This document shows, piece after piece, positions 1-5,934 of a DNA stretch of 7,192 bases. The DNA is taken from NCBI GenBank assembly GCA_016793585.1, contig JAEUJR010000414.1, forward strand, positions 1 to 7,192. The letters run 5' to 3'. Position numbers and translations under genes: made by a program. The notes beneath the pieces were generated by a model that worked only from the letters and a program-made list of their open reading frames with translations, searched no databases and was not told the DNA's origin. The DNA is from Archangium sp. Lineage in GTDB: Bacteria > Myxococcota > Myxococcia > Myxococcales > Myxococcaceae. The stretch's first letter is position 1, and each line of letters opens with the position of its first letter.

Positions 1-639
1 CGTGCGCTTGTTCGCCGCGGTGTCGGTCTTCACGTCACGCACGTTGTTCACCGCGAGCAGCGCGACACCGAGCGCTCCGACGGGTACCCCAGCCAGCAGC
101 GCGAGTGGGCTGACCGACTGGGTCAACACGAACGAGGTGCCGCCCACGGCGACGAGGCCGAAGAAGACGAGCACGAAGACGTCACCGAGCCCGTGGTACG
201 CGAGCGGAAACGGCCCGCCCGTGTAGGCGTAGCCGGCGATCAACGAGACGACGCCGACGACGAGCAACGGCCAGCCCGCGACGCTGACGAGATAGAGCCC
301 GACGAGGAACGCGAGGGCGAAGCAGACGATCGCGCCGCGCATCACGGCCTCGGGCGTGAGCCAGCCCTTCTGGGTCGCACGCGGTGGGCCGAGGCGGTCG
401 CCGGTGTCGGCTCCGCGTTTGAAGTCGTACGCGTCGTTGAAGAGGTTGGTGCCGATCTGAATCAGCAGCGCGCCGATGAGGGCACCGAGCGCGGGGAGCA
501 GCGAGAAGCGCCCTTCTCTCCACGCGACGGCGCTCCCGACCGCCACGGGCACGAAGCCGGCGACCAGCGTTCGCGGGCGGGTCGCGAGCGCCCACGCGGC
601 GATCGACGAAGGAGGCGCTGGGGAGACGGCCGCCGTCAT
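1..639 (-). CDS. menA: 1,4-dihydroxy-2-naphthoate polyprenyltransferase MenA (partial, C-terminus cut off)
   Basis: This integral membrane UbiA-family prenyltransferase attaches the polyprenyl tail to 1,4-dihydroxy-2-naphthoate, giving demethylmenaquinol. My translation of the minus strand from the ATG at 639 stays open to base 1 and gives 213 residues; family members are usually about 300, so the C-terminal third is missing. Visible hallmarks are an N-terminal ATRPRTL segment (about residues 19-25), the first Asp-rich prenyl-diphosphate/Mg2+ motif NLFNDAYDF (about 65-73), and the second motif NNVRDVKTD (about 198-206). The NNxRDxxxD form of the second motif is typical of MenA. Hydrophobic stretches at about 24-36, 53-64, 107-122 and 126-142 fit transmembrane helices. 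The start codon overlaps the stop of the upstream hydrolase gene as ATGA, with a GAGGTG Shine-Dalgarno five bases upstream, so translation is probably coupled. Identity is secure; only the far end is unseen. Confidence 0.93.
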   Translation of the reverse strand, partial: MTAAVSPAPPSSIAAWALATRPRTLVAGFVPVAVGSAVAWREGRFSLLPALGALIGALLIQIGTNLFNDAYDFKRGADTGDRLGPPRATQKGWLTPEAVMRGAIVCFALAFLVGLYLVSVAGWPLLVVGVVSLIAGYAYTGGPFPLAYHGLGDVFVLVFFGLVAVGGTSFVLTQSVSPLALLAGVPVGALGVALLAVNNVRDVKTDTAANKRT

Positions 640-1439
640 CGCGACACCTCGGAGAGAGGCTCGTGCGTCCACGGAGAGCCGAGGAACGAGCGAACCTCGT
701 GCGCCCACGCGCCGGGCGTCTCGAGGTGCGGCGCGTGACCGGCACCGCGGAAGGCGAAGCGCCACGCGAGCGGCAGTTCGGCGGCCATGCGCCGCGCGAG
801 CCGCGTGTACTTGGCGTCTTGCGTGCCGGTGATGAGCAGCGTCGGCACCCGCAACGTCGGGAGCGCCGGCCAGAAGTCGGGCTGTGCGCCCTGCCCCATC
901 AACCGCAGCGCGGCCGCCAGCCCTGCGGGAGAATGAGACACGCGGCGACGCCGCAGCTGCTCCTGCACGTCATCGGGCAAGCCACGAATTCCCGAAAAGA
1001 GCGGCAGCTGCTCCCAGAACGCGATGAACGAATCGACGCCGTCGCTCTCGATCAACGACGCGAGCGCCTCGTCTGAGCGCCGACGCATCACCCGATCGTG
1101 CCGGCGGTGAATGCCGGGCGCGCCGCTCTCGAGCACGAGCCGCTCCACCAATCGTGGATGCCGAACCGCGAGCCCGAGCGCGAGCCGCGCGCCCTGCGAG
1201 TAGCCGATGACCGTCTGGGGCCGTTCGATGCGCGCGGCGAGCAGCTCGATCACTTCGTCGAAGTCGCGCACGTCGCTCGTCGCCTCGTGATGGCCGGGCA
1301 GATCGACGCAGTCGGCGGTGATGACGTCTCCGACGAGCGGCTCGAGATGATCGAACGAGAACCGGCTGCCCGTGAAGCCATGCAGCATGAGCGCGCGCTT
1401 CGGGCCCGTGCCCCAGGTTCGTGAGGGGAGCGACTTCAT
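636..1439 (-). CDS. menH: Alpha/beta hydrolase, likely SHCHC synthase MenH
   Basis: This cytosolic alpha/beta-hydrolase-fold protein of 267 aa most likely eliminates pyruvate from SEPHCHC to give 2-succinyl-6-hydroxy-2,4-cyclohexadiene-1-carboxylate (SHCHC), the step after MenD. It has the oxyanion segment LHGFTGS (19-25), a nucleophile elbow GYSQG with Ser81, and a MenH-like Arg four residues later (Arg85). A cap-region FIAFWEQLPLF (138-148) resembles the conserved Trp region of MenH. The acid is probably Asp208 in ITGTQDAKY, which matches the MenH pattern G-x-x-D-x-K-F/Y, and the base is His235 in GAGHAPHLE. One deviation is LPGHHEA (48-54) where LPGHG is usual. The ATG at 1439 overlaps the menD stop as ATGA, and a GGAGG sits seven bases upstream. 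Assignment as MenH rather than a generic hydrolase rests on both the motifs and the position between menD and menA. Confidence 0.88.
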   Translation of the reverse strand: MKSLPSRTWGTGPKRALMLHGFTGSRFSFDHLEPLVGDVITADCVDLPGHHEATSDVRDFDEVIELLAARIERPQTVIGYSQGARLALGLAVRHPRLVERLVLESGAPGIHRRHDRVMRRRSDEALASLIESDGVDSFIAFWEQLPLFSGIRGLPDDVQEQLRRRRVSHSPAGLAAALRLMGQGAQPDFWPALPTLRVPTLLITGTQDAKYTRLARRMAAELPLAWRFAFRGAGHAPHLETPGAWAHEVRSFLGSPWTHEPLSEVSR

Positions 1440-3109
1440 GACGAGGCCTCCACCGCCGCGACGAGGGCGGCGTTCAACTGACGGTGCGCTTCGACGTTCG
1501 CGCGACGATCGGTTCTCACTTCGACGAGGCGCAGCCCAGCGTCTGGAGCGCGGACGATCTGCGCCAACTCTTCCAGCGAACGCGGCCGATGCAGCGCGGC
1601 GCCGCTCAAAGCTGCGACGTGCTCGAAGTCGACCCCGTGAGGCGTTCCAAAGAAGCGCTCGAAGTGCGGGGTGCGCTCGGCGACTGGCAGGAAGCTGAAG
1701 ATGCCGCCGCCATCGTTGTTCACCACCACCACCGTCAACGGCGCCTGTTTCGCAGCGAGCCAGCCACTCGAGTCATGCAGCGCCGCGACGTCGCCGATGA
1801 GCAGGACGGTCTTTTTGCCCGTGCCCCGCGCGATGCCTGCGGCCGTCGAGATGACACCATCGATGCCGTTCACTCCGCGGTTCGAGAAGACGCGAAGCTT
1901 CACGTCACCCGCGCTCGAGAACGAGTCGACGTCACGAATCGGCATCGAGCTCGACAGCACGAGGTTCGCCTGGGCGGCCGACGCGACCGTGCGAGCGATG
2001 AGGGCCTCTTCCATTCGGTCGCCGCGCTTCGAGAGCTCGAGCGCGACTCGCCGCTGGGCCTCTCGCACCGACGCCGCCAGCGTACCCGTCACCTTCGCGT
2101 CGGCCGTGAGCGCCTTCACCATGCCAACGACGTCACCCGTGAAGAACGCCTCGGCGACATGGTGTGGGTCGAAGGGCTGGCCGTCGTCGAGGAACGCGAA
2201 GACCCGGGCACGGGTCGCGTCGAGCCACTGCTGTGGGGCCTTGAGCGTCAGCCCTCCACCGAAGCGGAGCACCACGTCGGGCTCGATTCGCTGCGCAAAG
2301 AGCTTGCTGCGAACCATCGCGTCCATCGACCAGATGGCATTGCCAAAGCCGAACCGCGCATTCGACGCTGCCTCTGCGAAGACGGGAAAGCCGAGCGCCG
2401 CGCCGAGCGCGTGAATCGCTTCGCCGAAGCCATCATCACGTTCACGTGGGCCGACGACGATCACGCCTCGGGTGCTCGAGCCCAGGGCACGCTTCACCTC
2501 GGAGAGGTCGGGAACGCCGGCTGCCGTGACGAACTTCGGCACGCGAGGCGAGAGCACCGGACCGGCGAGACCATCGGGGTGCGCGAGCGGCTCACGGAAC
2601 GGCACGTTCAGGTGGACCCCACCACGCGGCGCCGACACCGCCTTCGAGATCGTCTGCGCGACCGTCGCGGCCAGATGATCGAGTCCCGTCTCCATCGGCT
2701 CGGGCAGCGAGACTGAAGTGCGCACGTACTCGCCGAACAGGTTCTTCTGCGCGATCGTCTGCGGCGCTCCGAAGCCGTGCAGCTCAGCCGGGCGATCGGC
2801 CGTGATCGCGATGAGCGGCGTGGCGCCTTCGCGCGCCTCCATGAGCGCCGGAAGGAAATGAGCCCCCGCGGTGCCCGACGTGCAGAGCACTGCGGCTGGT
2901 GCTTGCGTTCCTTTGGCGAGGCCGAGGGCGAAGAAGGCGGCGCTGCGTTCGTCGAGCACCGACCAACACGTGAGGTCCGACCGATCGGCGAACGCGAGGG
3001 CCAGCGGCGTCGAACGAGAGCCGGGCGCAACGACGACGTGCTTCACGCCACACGCGGCCAGCGCTCCCGCCAGCGTCGCCGCCCACCGTTGGTTGAGCGT
3101 CTCAGCCAC
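1436..3109 (-). CDS. menD: SEPHCHC synthase MenD (ThDP-dependent)
   Basis: MenD decarboxylates 2-oxoglutarate on thiamine diphosphate and adds the succinyl-semialdehyde unit to isochorismate, giving SEPHCHC. The 557-aa length matches the family. The N-terminal PYR domain shows APGSRSTPLALA (28-39, Ser31-Arg32) and DERSAAFFALGLAKG (53-67). Glu54 corresponds to the catalytic glutamate that activates ThDP (Glu55 in E. coli MenD). LCTSGTAGAHFLPA (75-88) and TADRPAELHGFGAPQTI (103-119) follow. The C-terminal PP domain has SNRGVNGIDG (409-418) and the ThDP/Mg2+ motif from GDVAALHD (439-446) to NNDGGGIF (464-471). The start is GTG at 3109, overlapping the end of menF by 8 bp behind a G-rich GGGGGTGG, and I see no nearby in-frame ATG. 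It is the second gene of the menF-menD-menH-menA operon. The related ThDP enzymes acetolactate synthase and pyruvate oxidase are excluded by the MenD-specific motifs. Confidence 0.97.
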   Translation of the reverse strand: MAETLNQRWAATLAGALAACGVKHVVVAPGSRSTPLALAFADRSDLTCWSVLDERSAAFFALGLAKGTQAPAAVLCTSGTAGAHFLPALMEAREGATPLIAITADRPAELHGFGAPQTIAQKNLFGEYVRTSVSLPEPMETGLDHLAATVAQTISKAVSAPRGGVHLNVPFREPLAHPDGLAGPVLSPRVPKFVTAAGVPDLSEVKRALGSSTRGVIVVGPRERDDGFGEAIHALGAALGFPVFAEAASNARFGFGNAIWSMDAMVRSKLFAQRIEPDVVLRFGGGLTLKAPQQWLDATRARVFAFLDDGQPFDPHHVAEAFFTGDVVGMVKALTADAKVTGTLAASVREAQRRVALELSKRGDRMEEALIARTVASAAQANLVLSSSMPIRDVDSFSSAGDVKLRVFSNRGVNGIDGVISTAAGIARGTGKKTVLLIGDVAALHDSSGWLAAKQAPLTVVVVNNDGGGIFSFLPVAERTPHFERFFGTPHGVDFEHVAALSGAALHRPRSLEELAQIVRAPDAGLRLVEVRTDRRANVEAHRQLNAALVAAVEASS

Positions 3110-4301
3110 GTTCCACCCCCAACGCCGACAACATCGTCTGGGCCTTGCGCTCGGTCTCGAGCCATTCGGCCTCGGGCGTCGAGCCGCGCACGACTCCGGC
3201 GCCCACGAAGACCTTCACGTTCTTTCCGCGAATCAGCGCCGACCGCAGCGCGACCGCGAGCGTGACCGAATCGGGCCCGACCGCGCCGACGGCTCCGCAA
3301 TACAACCCACGATCGAAGCCCTCGTTCGCGGCCAACCAGTCGAGCGCCTTGCCTCTCGGTGTTCCCGCCACGGCCGGCGTGGGGTGCAACACACGCGCGA
3401 CCCGGAGCGCGTTGACATCGTCGCGCAGCGTCGCGGTGATCGGCGTGTGCAGGTGCACCAGCGACGCGAGCCGTTTCAATTGCGGCGGCTGTGGCACCTC
3501 GAGCTTCGTCACGTAGGGATCAAGACGCGCGCGGAGGTCGTCCACCACCACCTGATGTTCCCGGCGGTCTTTGTCCGAGGCGAGCAGTCGTTCGCCGTCA
3601 TCAGGCGGCGCCGTGCCCGCCAGCGCGTCGGTCGAGAACTGCCGCCCTTTCGCTTCGCACAGAATTTCGGGCGACGAGCCAACGAACGCCGAGCCATCGC
3701 GGCCGCGAACGAGAAACGTCCAACACGCGGGGTTGCGCGCCTCGAGGGCCTTCAAGATCGAGCGCTCGGGAATCGGCGCGTCGCTCTCGAGCTCGATGGC
3801 CCGCGCCACGACCAGCTTGCTCAGCTCGCCGTTCAGCGAATCGACCGCGGCCTTCACCAGGGTCTCGTACGCTGCCCGTCCATCACCCACCTGTCTCAGC
3901 GGAGCGCGCTGGGTGATCGGATCACGCTCTTCGACCCGATCGAGCCGCGCTTCGAGCTGCTCGAGCGGCGTGCCTTCTTTGCCGAACGCGAGCCATCGCG
4001 TGTTTCGCCCGTCCCACCAGGCGATCACTTCAGGCAGCACCCACCGTTCCTGATCGAAGTCACGCCATGGGCGGCGAGCATCGAACGCCCAGCCCCCGAA
4101 CCATGGGCCGGCCGGAGGCGTGATGGGCAGACTCACCTCGCCGCCACCTTCCGCACACACCCCAAGCCCCACCATCCAAACGGAGCGGGATGGATTCACC
4201 CACACCACCGACAGGGGCTCGGGCCCGAAACGAAGCAGGGCACCTTCTGCGGAAACCCGCGAGACTGCGACGAATCGCTGCCTGTTCGAGGGCTCGAGCA
4301 C
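3102..4301 (-). CDS. menF: Isochorismate synthase MenF
   Basis: This 399-aa chorismate-binding enzyme isomerises chorismate to isochorismate, the committed step of menaquinone synthesis. After a variable N-terminal region, the C-terminal catalytic half shows the family blocks in order: SKLVVARAIEL (161-171; Lys162 matches the general-base Lys of isochorismate synthases), FVGSSPEIL (206-214), ALAGTAPP (226-233), SDKDRREHQVVVDDL (242-256), HLHTPITATL (283-292), HPTPAVAGTPR (306-316), FDRGLYCGAVG (329-339) and GAGVVRGSTPEAEWLETERKA (367-387), which include the Mg2+-binding glutamates. Anthranilate and aminodeoxychorismate synthases share the fold, but the Lys position, the HPTPAVAG block and the downstream menD favour MenF. 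The start is GTG at 4301; the frame has a stop about 57 bases upstream and no ATG in between. The ribosome-binding site is weak. It is the first gene of the minus-strand operon, divergent from the DAHP synthase gene. Confidence 0.95.
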   Translation of the reverse strand: MLEPSNRQRFVAVSRVSAEGALLRFGPEPLSVVWVNPSRSVWMVGLGVCAEGGGEVSLPITPPAGPWFGGWAFDARRPWRDFDQERWVLPEVIAWWDGRNTRWLAFGKEGTPLEQLEARLDRVEERDPITQRAPLRQVGDGRAAYETLVKAAVDSLNGELSKLVVARAIELESDAPIPERSILKALEARNPACWTFLVRGRDGSAFVGSSPEILCEAKGRQFSTDALAGTAPPDDGERLLASDKDRREHQVVVDDLRARLDPYVTKLEVPQPPQLKRLASLVHLHTPITATLRDDVNALRVARVLHPTPAVAGTPRGKALDWLAANEGFDRGLYCGAVGAVGPDSVTLAVALRSALIRGKNVKVFVGAGVVRGSTPEAEWLETERKAQTMLSALGVERG

Positions 4302-4308
4302 GGTCGTG

Positions 4309-4336
4309 TTGTCTTCTAAGCCATTCCCGCTATAGA
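4309..4336 (+). promoter_or_regulatory. Candidate sigma70-type promoter for the aroF-menG pair
   Basis: On the plus strand TTGTCT (4309-4314) and TATAGA (4331-4336) are separated by 16 bases. Each matches four of six consensus positions. Initiation would fall near 4343, just before the inverted repeat at 4346-4367. The region is otherwise unusually AT-rich for this window. The opposite strand also has TATA-like bases here, but its best -35 candidates sit at poor spacing. This is a by-eye prediction only. Confidence 0.35.
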
Positions 4337-4345
4337 TGCACCACA

Positions 4346-4367
4346 GAGTTCAAAACGGCTTGAACTC
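4346..4367. promoter_or_regulatory. Perfect inverted repeat (operator-like) between the divergent menF and aroF genes
   Basis: The left arm GAGTTCAA (4346-4353) and right arm TTGAACTC (4360-4367) are exact reverse complements separated by six bases (AACGGC). The repeat sits in the 86-bp gap between the menF start (4301) and the aroF start (4388), 45 bases from the former and 20 from the latter. It is AT-richer than the flanking DNA. It could be a dimeric repressor or activator site controlling both arms, or a hairpin in the aroF leader RNA ahead of the ribosome-binding site. It has no following T-run, so it does not look like an intrinsic terminator. Confidence 0.6.
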
Positions 4368-4377
4368 GGTGAACTGC

Positions 4378-4381
4378 GAGG
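4378..4381 (+). promoter_or_regulatory. Ribosome-binding site that decides the aroF start
   Basis: GAGG lies six bases before the ATG at 4388 but only three bases before the adjacent in-frame GTG at 4385. The spacing favours the ATG as the start codon. Confidence 0.6.
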
Positions 4382-4387
4382 CGAGTG

Positions 4388-5248
4388 ATGGGTGCGACGG
4401 GGCCGAAACAGGTGCTGCGGGAAGCCGGCGAGGCGACCCGCAAAGTGCGCTTCGGGAACGTCGAAGTCGGCGGCGACTTCGTGGTGATCGCAGGCCCTTG
4501 CGCGCTCGAGAACCAGGAGCAGGTCGACGCGGCAGCCCACGCGGTCAAGTCGTCGGGCGGTCATGCGCTGCGCGGCGGTGCCTTCAAGCCCCGCACGAGC
4601 CCGTACACCTTTCAGGGCCTCGGCGAGCCCGGCCTCAAGCTGCTCACCGACGCGGGCCGTCGGCTGCGAATGCCCGTCGTCTCGGAGATCATGGACGCGG
4701 CGCAGCTGCCCACGTTGATGGAGTACGTCGACGTGCTGCAGGTCGGCGCCCGCAACATGCAGAACTTCTCGCTGCTGCGCGCGCTCTCGAAGATCGATCG
4801 CCCCGTGCTGCTCAAGCGCGGCTTCGGCGCGACCATCGACGAGTGGATTCTGGCGGCAGAGTACCTGCTCGACGGCGGCAACGATCAGGTCGTGCTCTGT
4901 GAGCGCGGCATTCGCTCCTTCGACAACACCCTTCGCAACACGCTCGATCTCGCCGGCATGGCGTACGTGAAGCAGAAGGTGAAGCTGCCGGTGTTCGTCG
5001 ACCCCTCGCACTCCACGGGCCTGTCGTGGCTGGTGACACCGATGGCGCTCGCCGCGGCCGCCGCTGGAGCCGATGGGCTGCTCGTCGAAGTGCACCCCAC
5101 GCCCGAGACCGCGCTGTGTGACGGGCCCCAGGCGCTCACGCCGCAGGCCTTCGACGCGATGATGAAGGCCGTGAGCGCGGTGCTCGCAGCCACCGGCCGC
5201 CGCCTGGCCGACTTCAAGCCGCTCGCAGCCGTCGGAGGTACGCGATGA
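4388..5248 (+). CDS. aroF: 3-deoxy-7-phosphoheptulonate (DAHP) synthase, type I-beta, without the N-terminal regulatory domain
   Basis: This enzyme condenses phosphoenolpyruvate with erythrose 4-phosphate to DAHP, the first step of the shikimate pathway to chorismate. The 286-aa protein is a TIM barrel with VIAGPCALEN (33-42), LRGGAFKPRTSPYTFQGLG (61-79), GARNMQNF (120-127), LLKRGFGATIDEW (141-153), ERGIRSF (172-178), DPSHSTG (205-211) and LLVEVHP (231-237). Metal ligands are probably Cys38, His208, Glu234 and Asp245; their spacing equals that recalled for Thermotoga maritima DAHP synthase (Cys102, His272, Glu298, Asp309). The barrel starts about 64 residues earlier than in that enzyme, so the N-terminal ferredoxin-like feedback domain is absent. 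KPRTSPY and the Arg-Asn-Met-Gln-Asn block separate it from KDO8P synthase. I chose ATG 4388 over GTG 4385 on ribosome-binding-site spacing. The stop overlaps the menG start as ATGA. Confidence 0.94.
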   Translation: MGATGPKQVLREAGEATRKVRFGNVEVGGDFVVIAGPCALENQEQVDAAAHAVKSSGGHALRGGAFKPRTSPYTFQGLGEPGLKLLTDAGRRLRMPVVSEIMDAAQLPTLMEYVDVLQVGARNMQNFSLLRALSKIDRPVLLKRGFGATIDEWILAAEYLLDGGNDQVVLCERGIRSFDNTLRNTLDLAGMAYVKQKVKLPVFVDPSHSTGLSWLVTPMALAAAAAGADGLLVEVHPTPETALCDGPQALTPQAFDAMMKAVSAVLAATGRRLADFKPLAAVGGTR

Positions 5249-5934
5249 GCGAACAAGTGCACTCGATGTTCACGCAGATCGCGCCCCGGTACGATCTCAC
5301 CAACGACGTCATGTCGATGGGCACGCACCGGCTCTGGCGCAAGCAGGCCGTGAAGCTGTCGCTCGTGAAGGCCGGCGACTCGGTGCTCGACTGCGCGACC
5401 GGCACCGGAGACCTCGCCATCGACTTCAAGCGGGCGGTCGGCGCCACCGGCAAGGTGATGGGCACCGACTTCAACGCGGCCATGCTCTCGACCGCGCCGC
5501 AGAAGGCGAAAGCGCTGGGCCTCGACATCGCCTTCGAAGTCGCCGACGCGATGAAGCTGCCCTACCCCGCTGCCCAGCACGACGTCGCGTCGATCAGCTT
5601 CGGCATTCGTAACGTCGACGACCCGCAGGCGTGCCTCGCCGAGCTCGCGCGCGTGGTGAAGCCCGGTGGCCGCGTGGTGGTGCTCGAGTTCGGCCAGCCC
5701 ACGGGTCTCTTCGGCGCGTTCTTCGGGGTCTACTCGCGCTTCGTCATGCCTCTCATCGGCCAGGTGCTCACCGGCAATCGCGCGGCGTACGAGTACCTGC
5801 CCCGCACGGCGGCGGCGTTCCCCTGCGGCGACACGTTCGTCGAGATGATGAAGCGCACCGGCAAGTTCTCGGAGCAGCGCGCGCACCCGCTGATGGCCGG
5901 CCTCGCCTACGTCTACGTCGGCGTCGTCGCCTGA
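5245..5934 (+). CDS. menG: Demethylmenaquinone methyltransferase MenG/UbiE
   Basis: This SAM-dependent C-methyltransferase converts demethylmenaquinol to menaquinol, the last step of the pathway. The 229-aa protein has the family signature VHSMFTQIAPRYDLTNDVMS (5-24) followed by GTHRLWR (26-32), SAM motif I LDCATGTGDL (48-57), an acidic residue for the SAM ribose in GTDFN (Asp75), SFGIRNVDD (118-126) and VVVLEFGQP (144-152). The length fits the short menaquinone-type enzymes better than E. coli UbiE (251 aa). No ubiquinone genes are seen, so MenG is the preferred name, although the family also contains dual-function UbiE proteins. The start ATG overlaps the aroF stop by four bases, and a strong GGAGG (5234-5238) sits six bases upstream. 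Its last 22 bases overlap the convergent VTT membrane-protein gene. Confidence 0.95.
   Translation: MSEQVHSMFTQIAPRYDLTNDVMSMGTHRLWRKQAVKLSLVKAGDSVLDCATGTGDLAIDFKRAVGATGKVMGTDFNAAMLSTAPQKAKALGLDIAFEVADAMKLPYPAAQHDVASISFGIRNVDDPQACLAELARVVKPGGRVVVLEFGQPTGLFGAFFGVYSRFVMPLIGQVLTGNRAAYEYLPRTAAAFPCGDTFVEMMKRTGKFSEQRAHPLMAGLAYVYVGVVA

Noticed and set aside
1484..2716. Long open frame on the plus strand (about 410 codons) opposite menD
   Set aside because: It lies wholly antisense to a confidently identified gene, its product is Arg-rich and low in recognisable motifs, and such frames are expected opposite high-GC coding sequence.
3102..4301. Anthranilate or aminodeoxychorismate synthase component I, or salicylate synthase, instead of MenF
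   Set aside because: The general-base Lys in SKLVVAR, the HPTPAVAG block and the overlap with menD all fit isochorismate synthase for menaquinone. No glutamine amidotransferase partner or siderophore genes are present.
2871..4319. Long open frame on the plus strand (about 482 codons) opposite menF and the start of menD
   Set aside because: It spans two genes antisense, shows no domain I recognise, and has the Arg/His-rich composition of a shadow frame.
4316..4324. Two-codon mini-ORF (ATG GCT TAG) on the minus strand upstream of menF as a leader peptide
   Set aside because: It is only a start, one codon and a stop, with no conserved aromatic codons or attenuator hairpin, so it is most likely chance.
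4346..4367. Palindrome as a LexA/SOS box or an intrinsic terminator
   Set aside because: The half-site order is GTTC then GAAC with a 10-bp interval, unlike the GAAC-N4-GTTC box of Gram-positive LexA or the direct GTTC repeats of alphaproteobacteria. No T-run follows on either strand, so a terminator is not supported.
4388..5248. KDO8P synthase instead of DAHP synthase
   Set aside because: The families are homologous, but KPRTSPY followed by FQGLG and the ARNMQNF block are DAHP-synthase features.
4885..5886. Open frame on the minus strand (about 333 codons) opposite aroF and menG
   Set aside because: It is antisense to two clear genes, and the composition is dominated by Arg, Glu and His as expected of a shadow frame.
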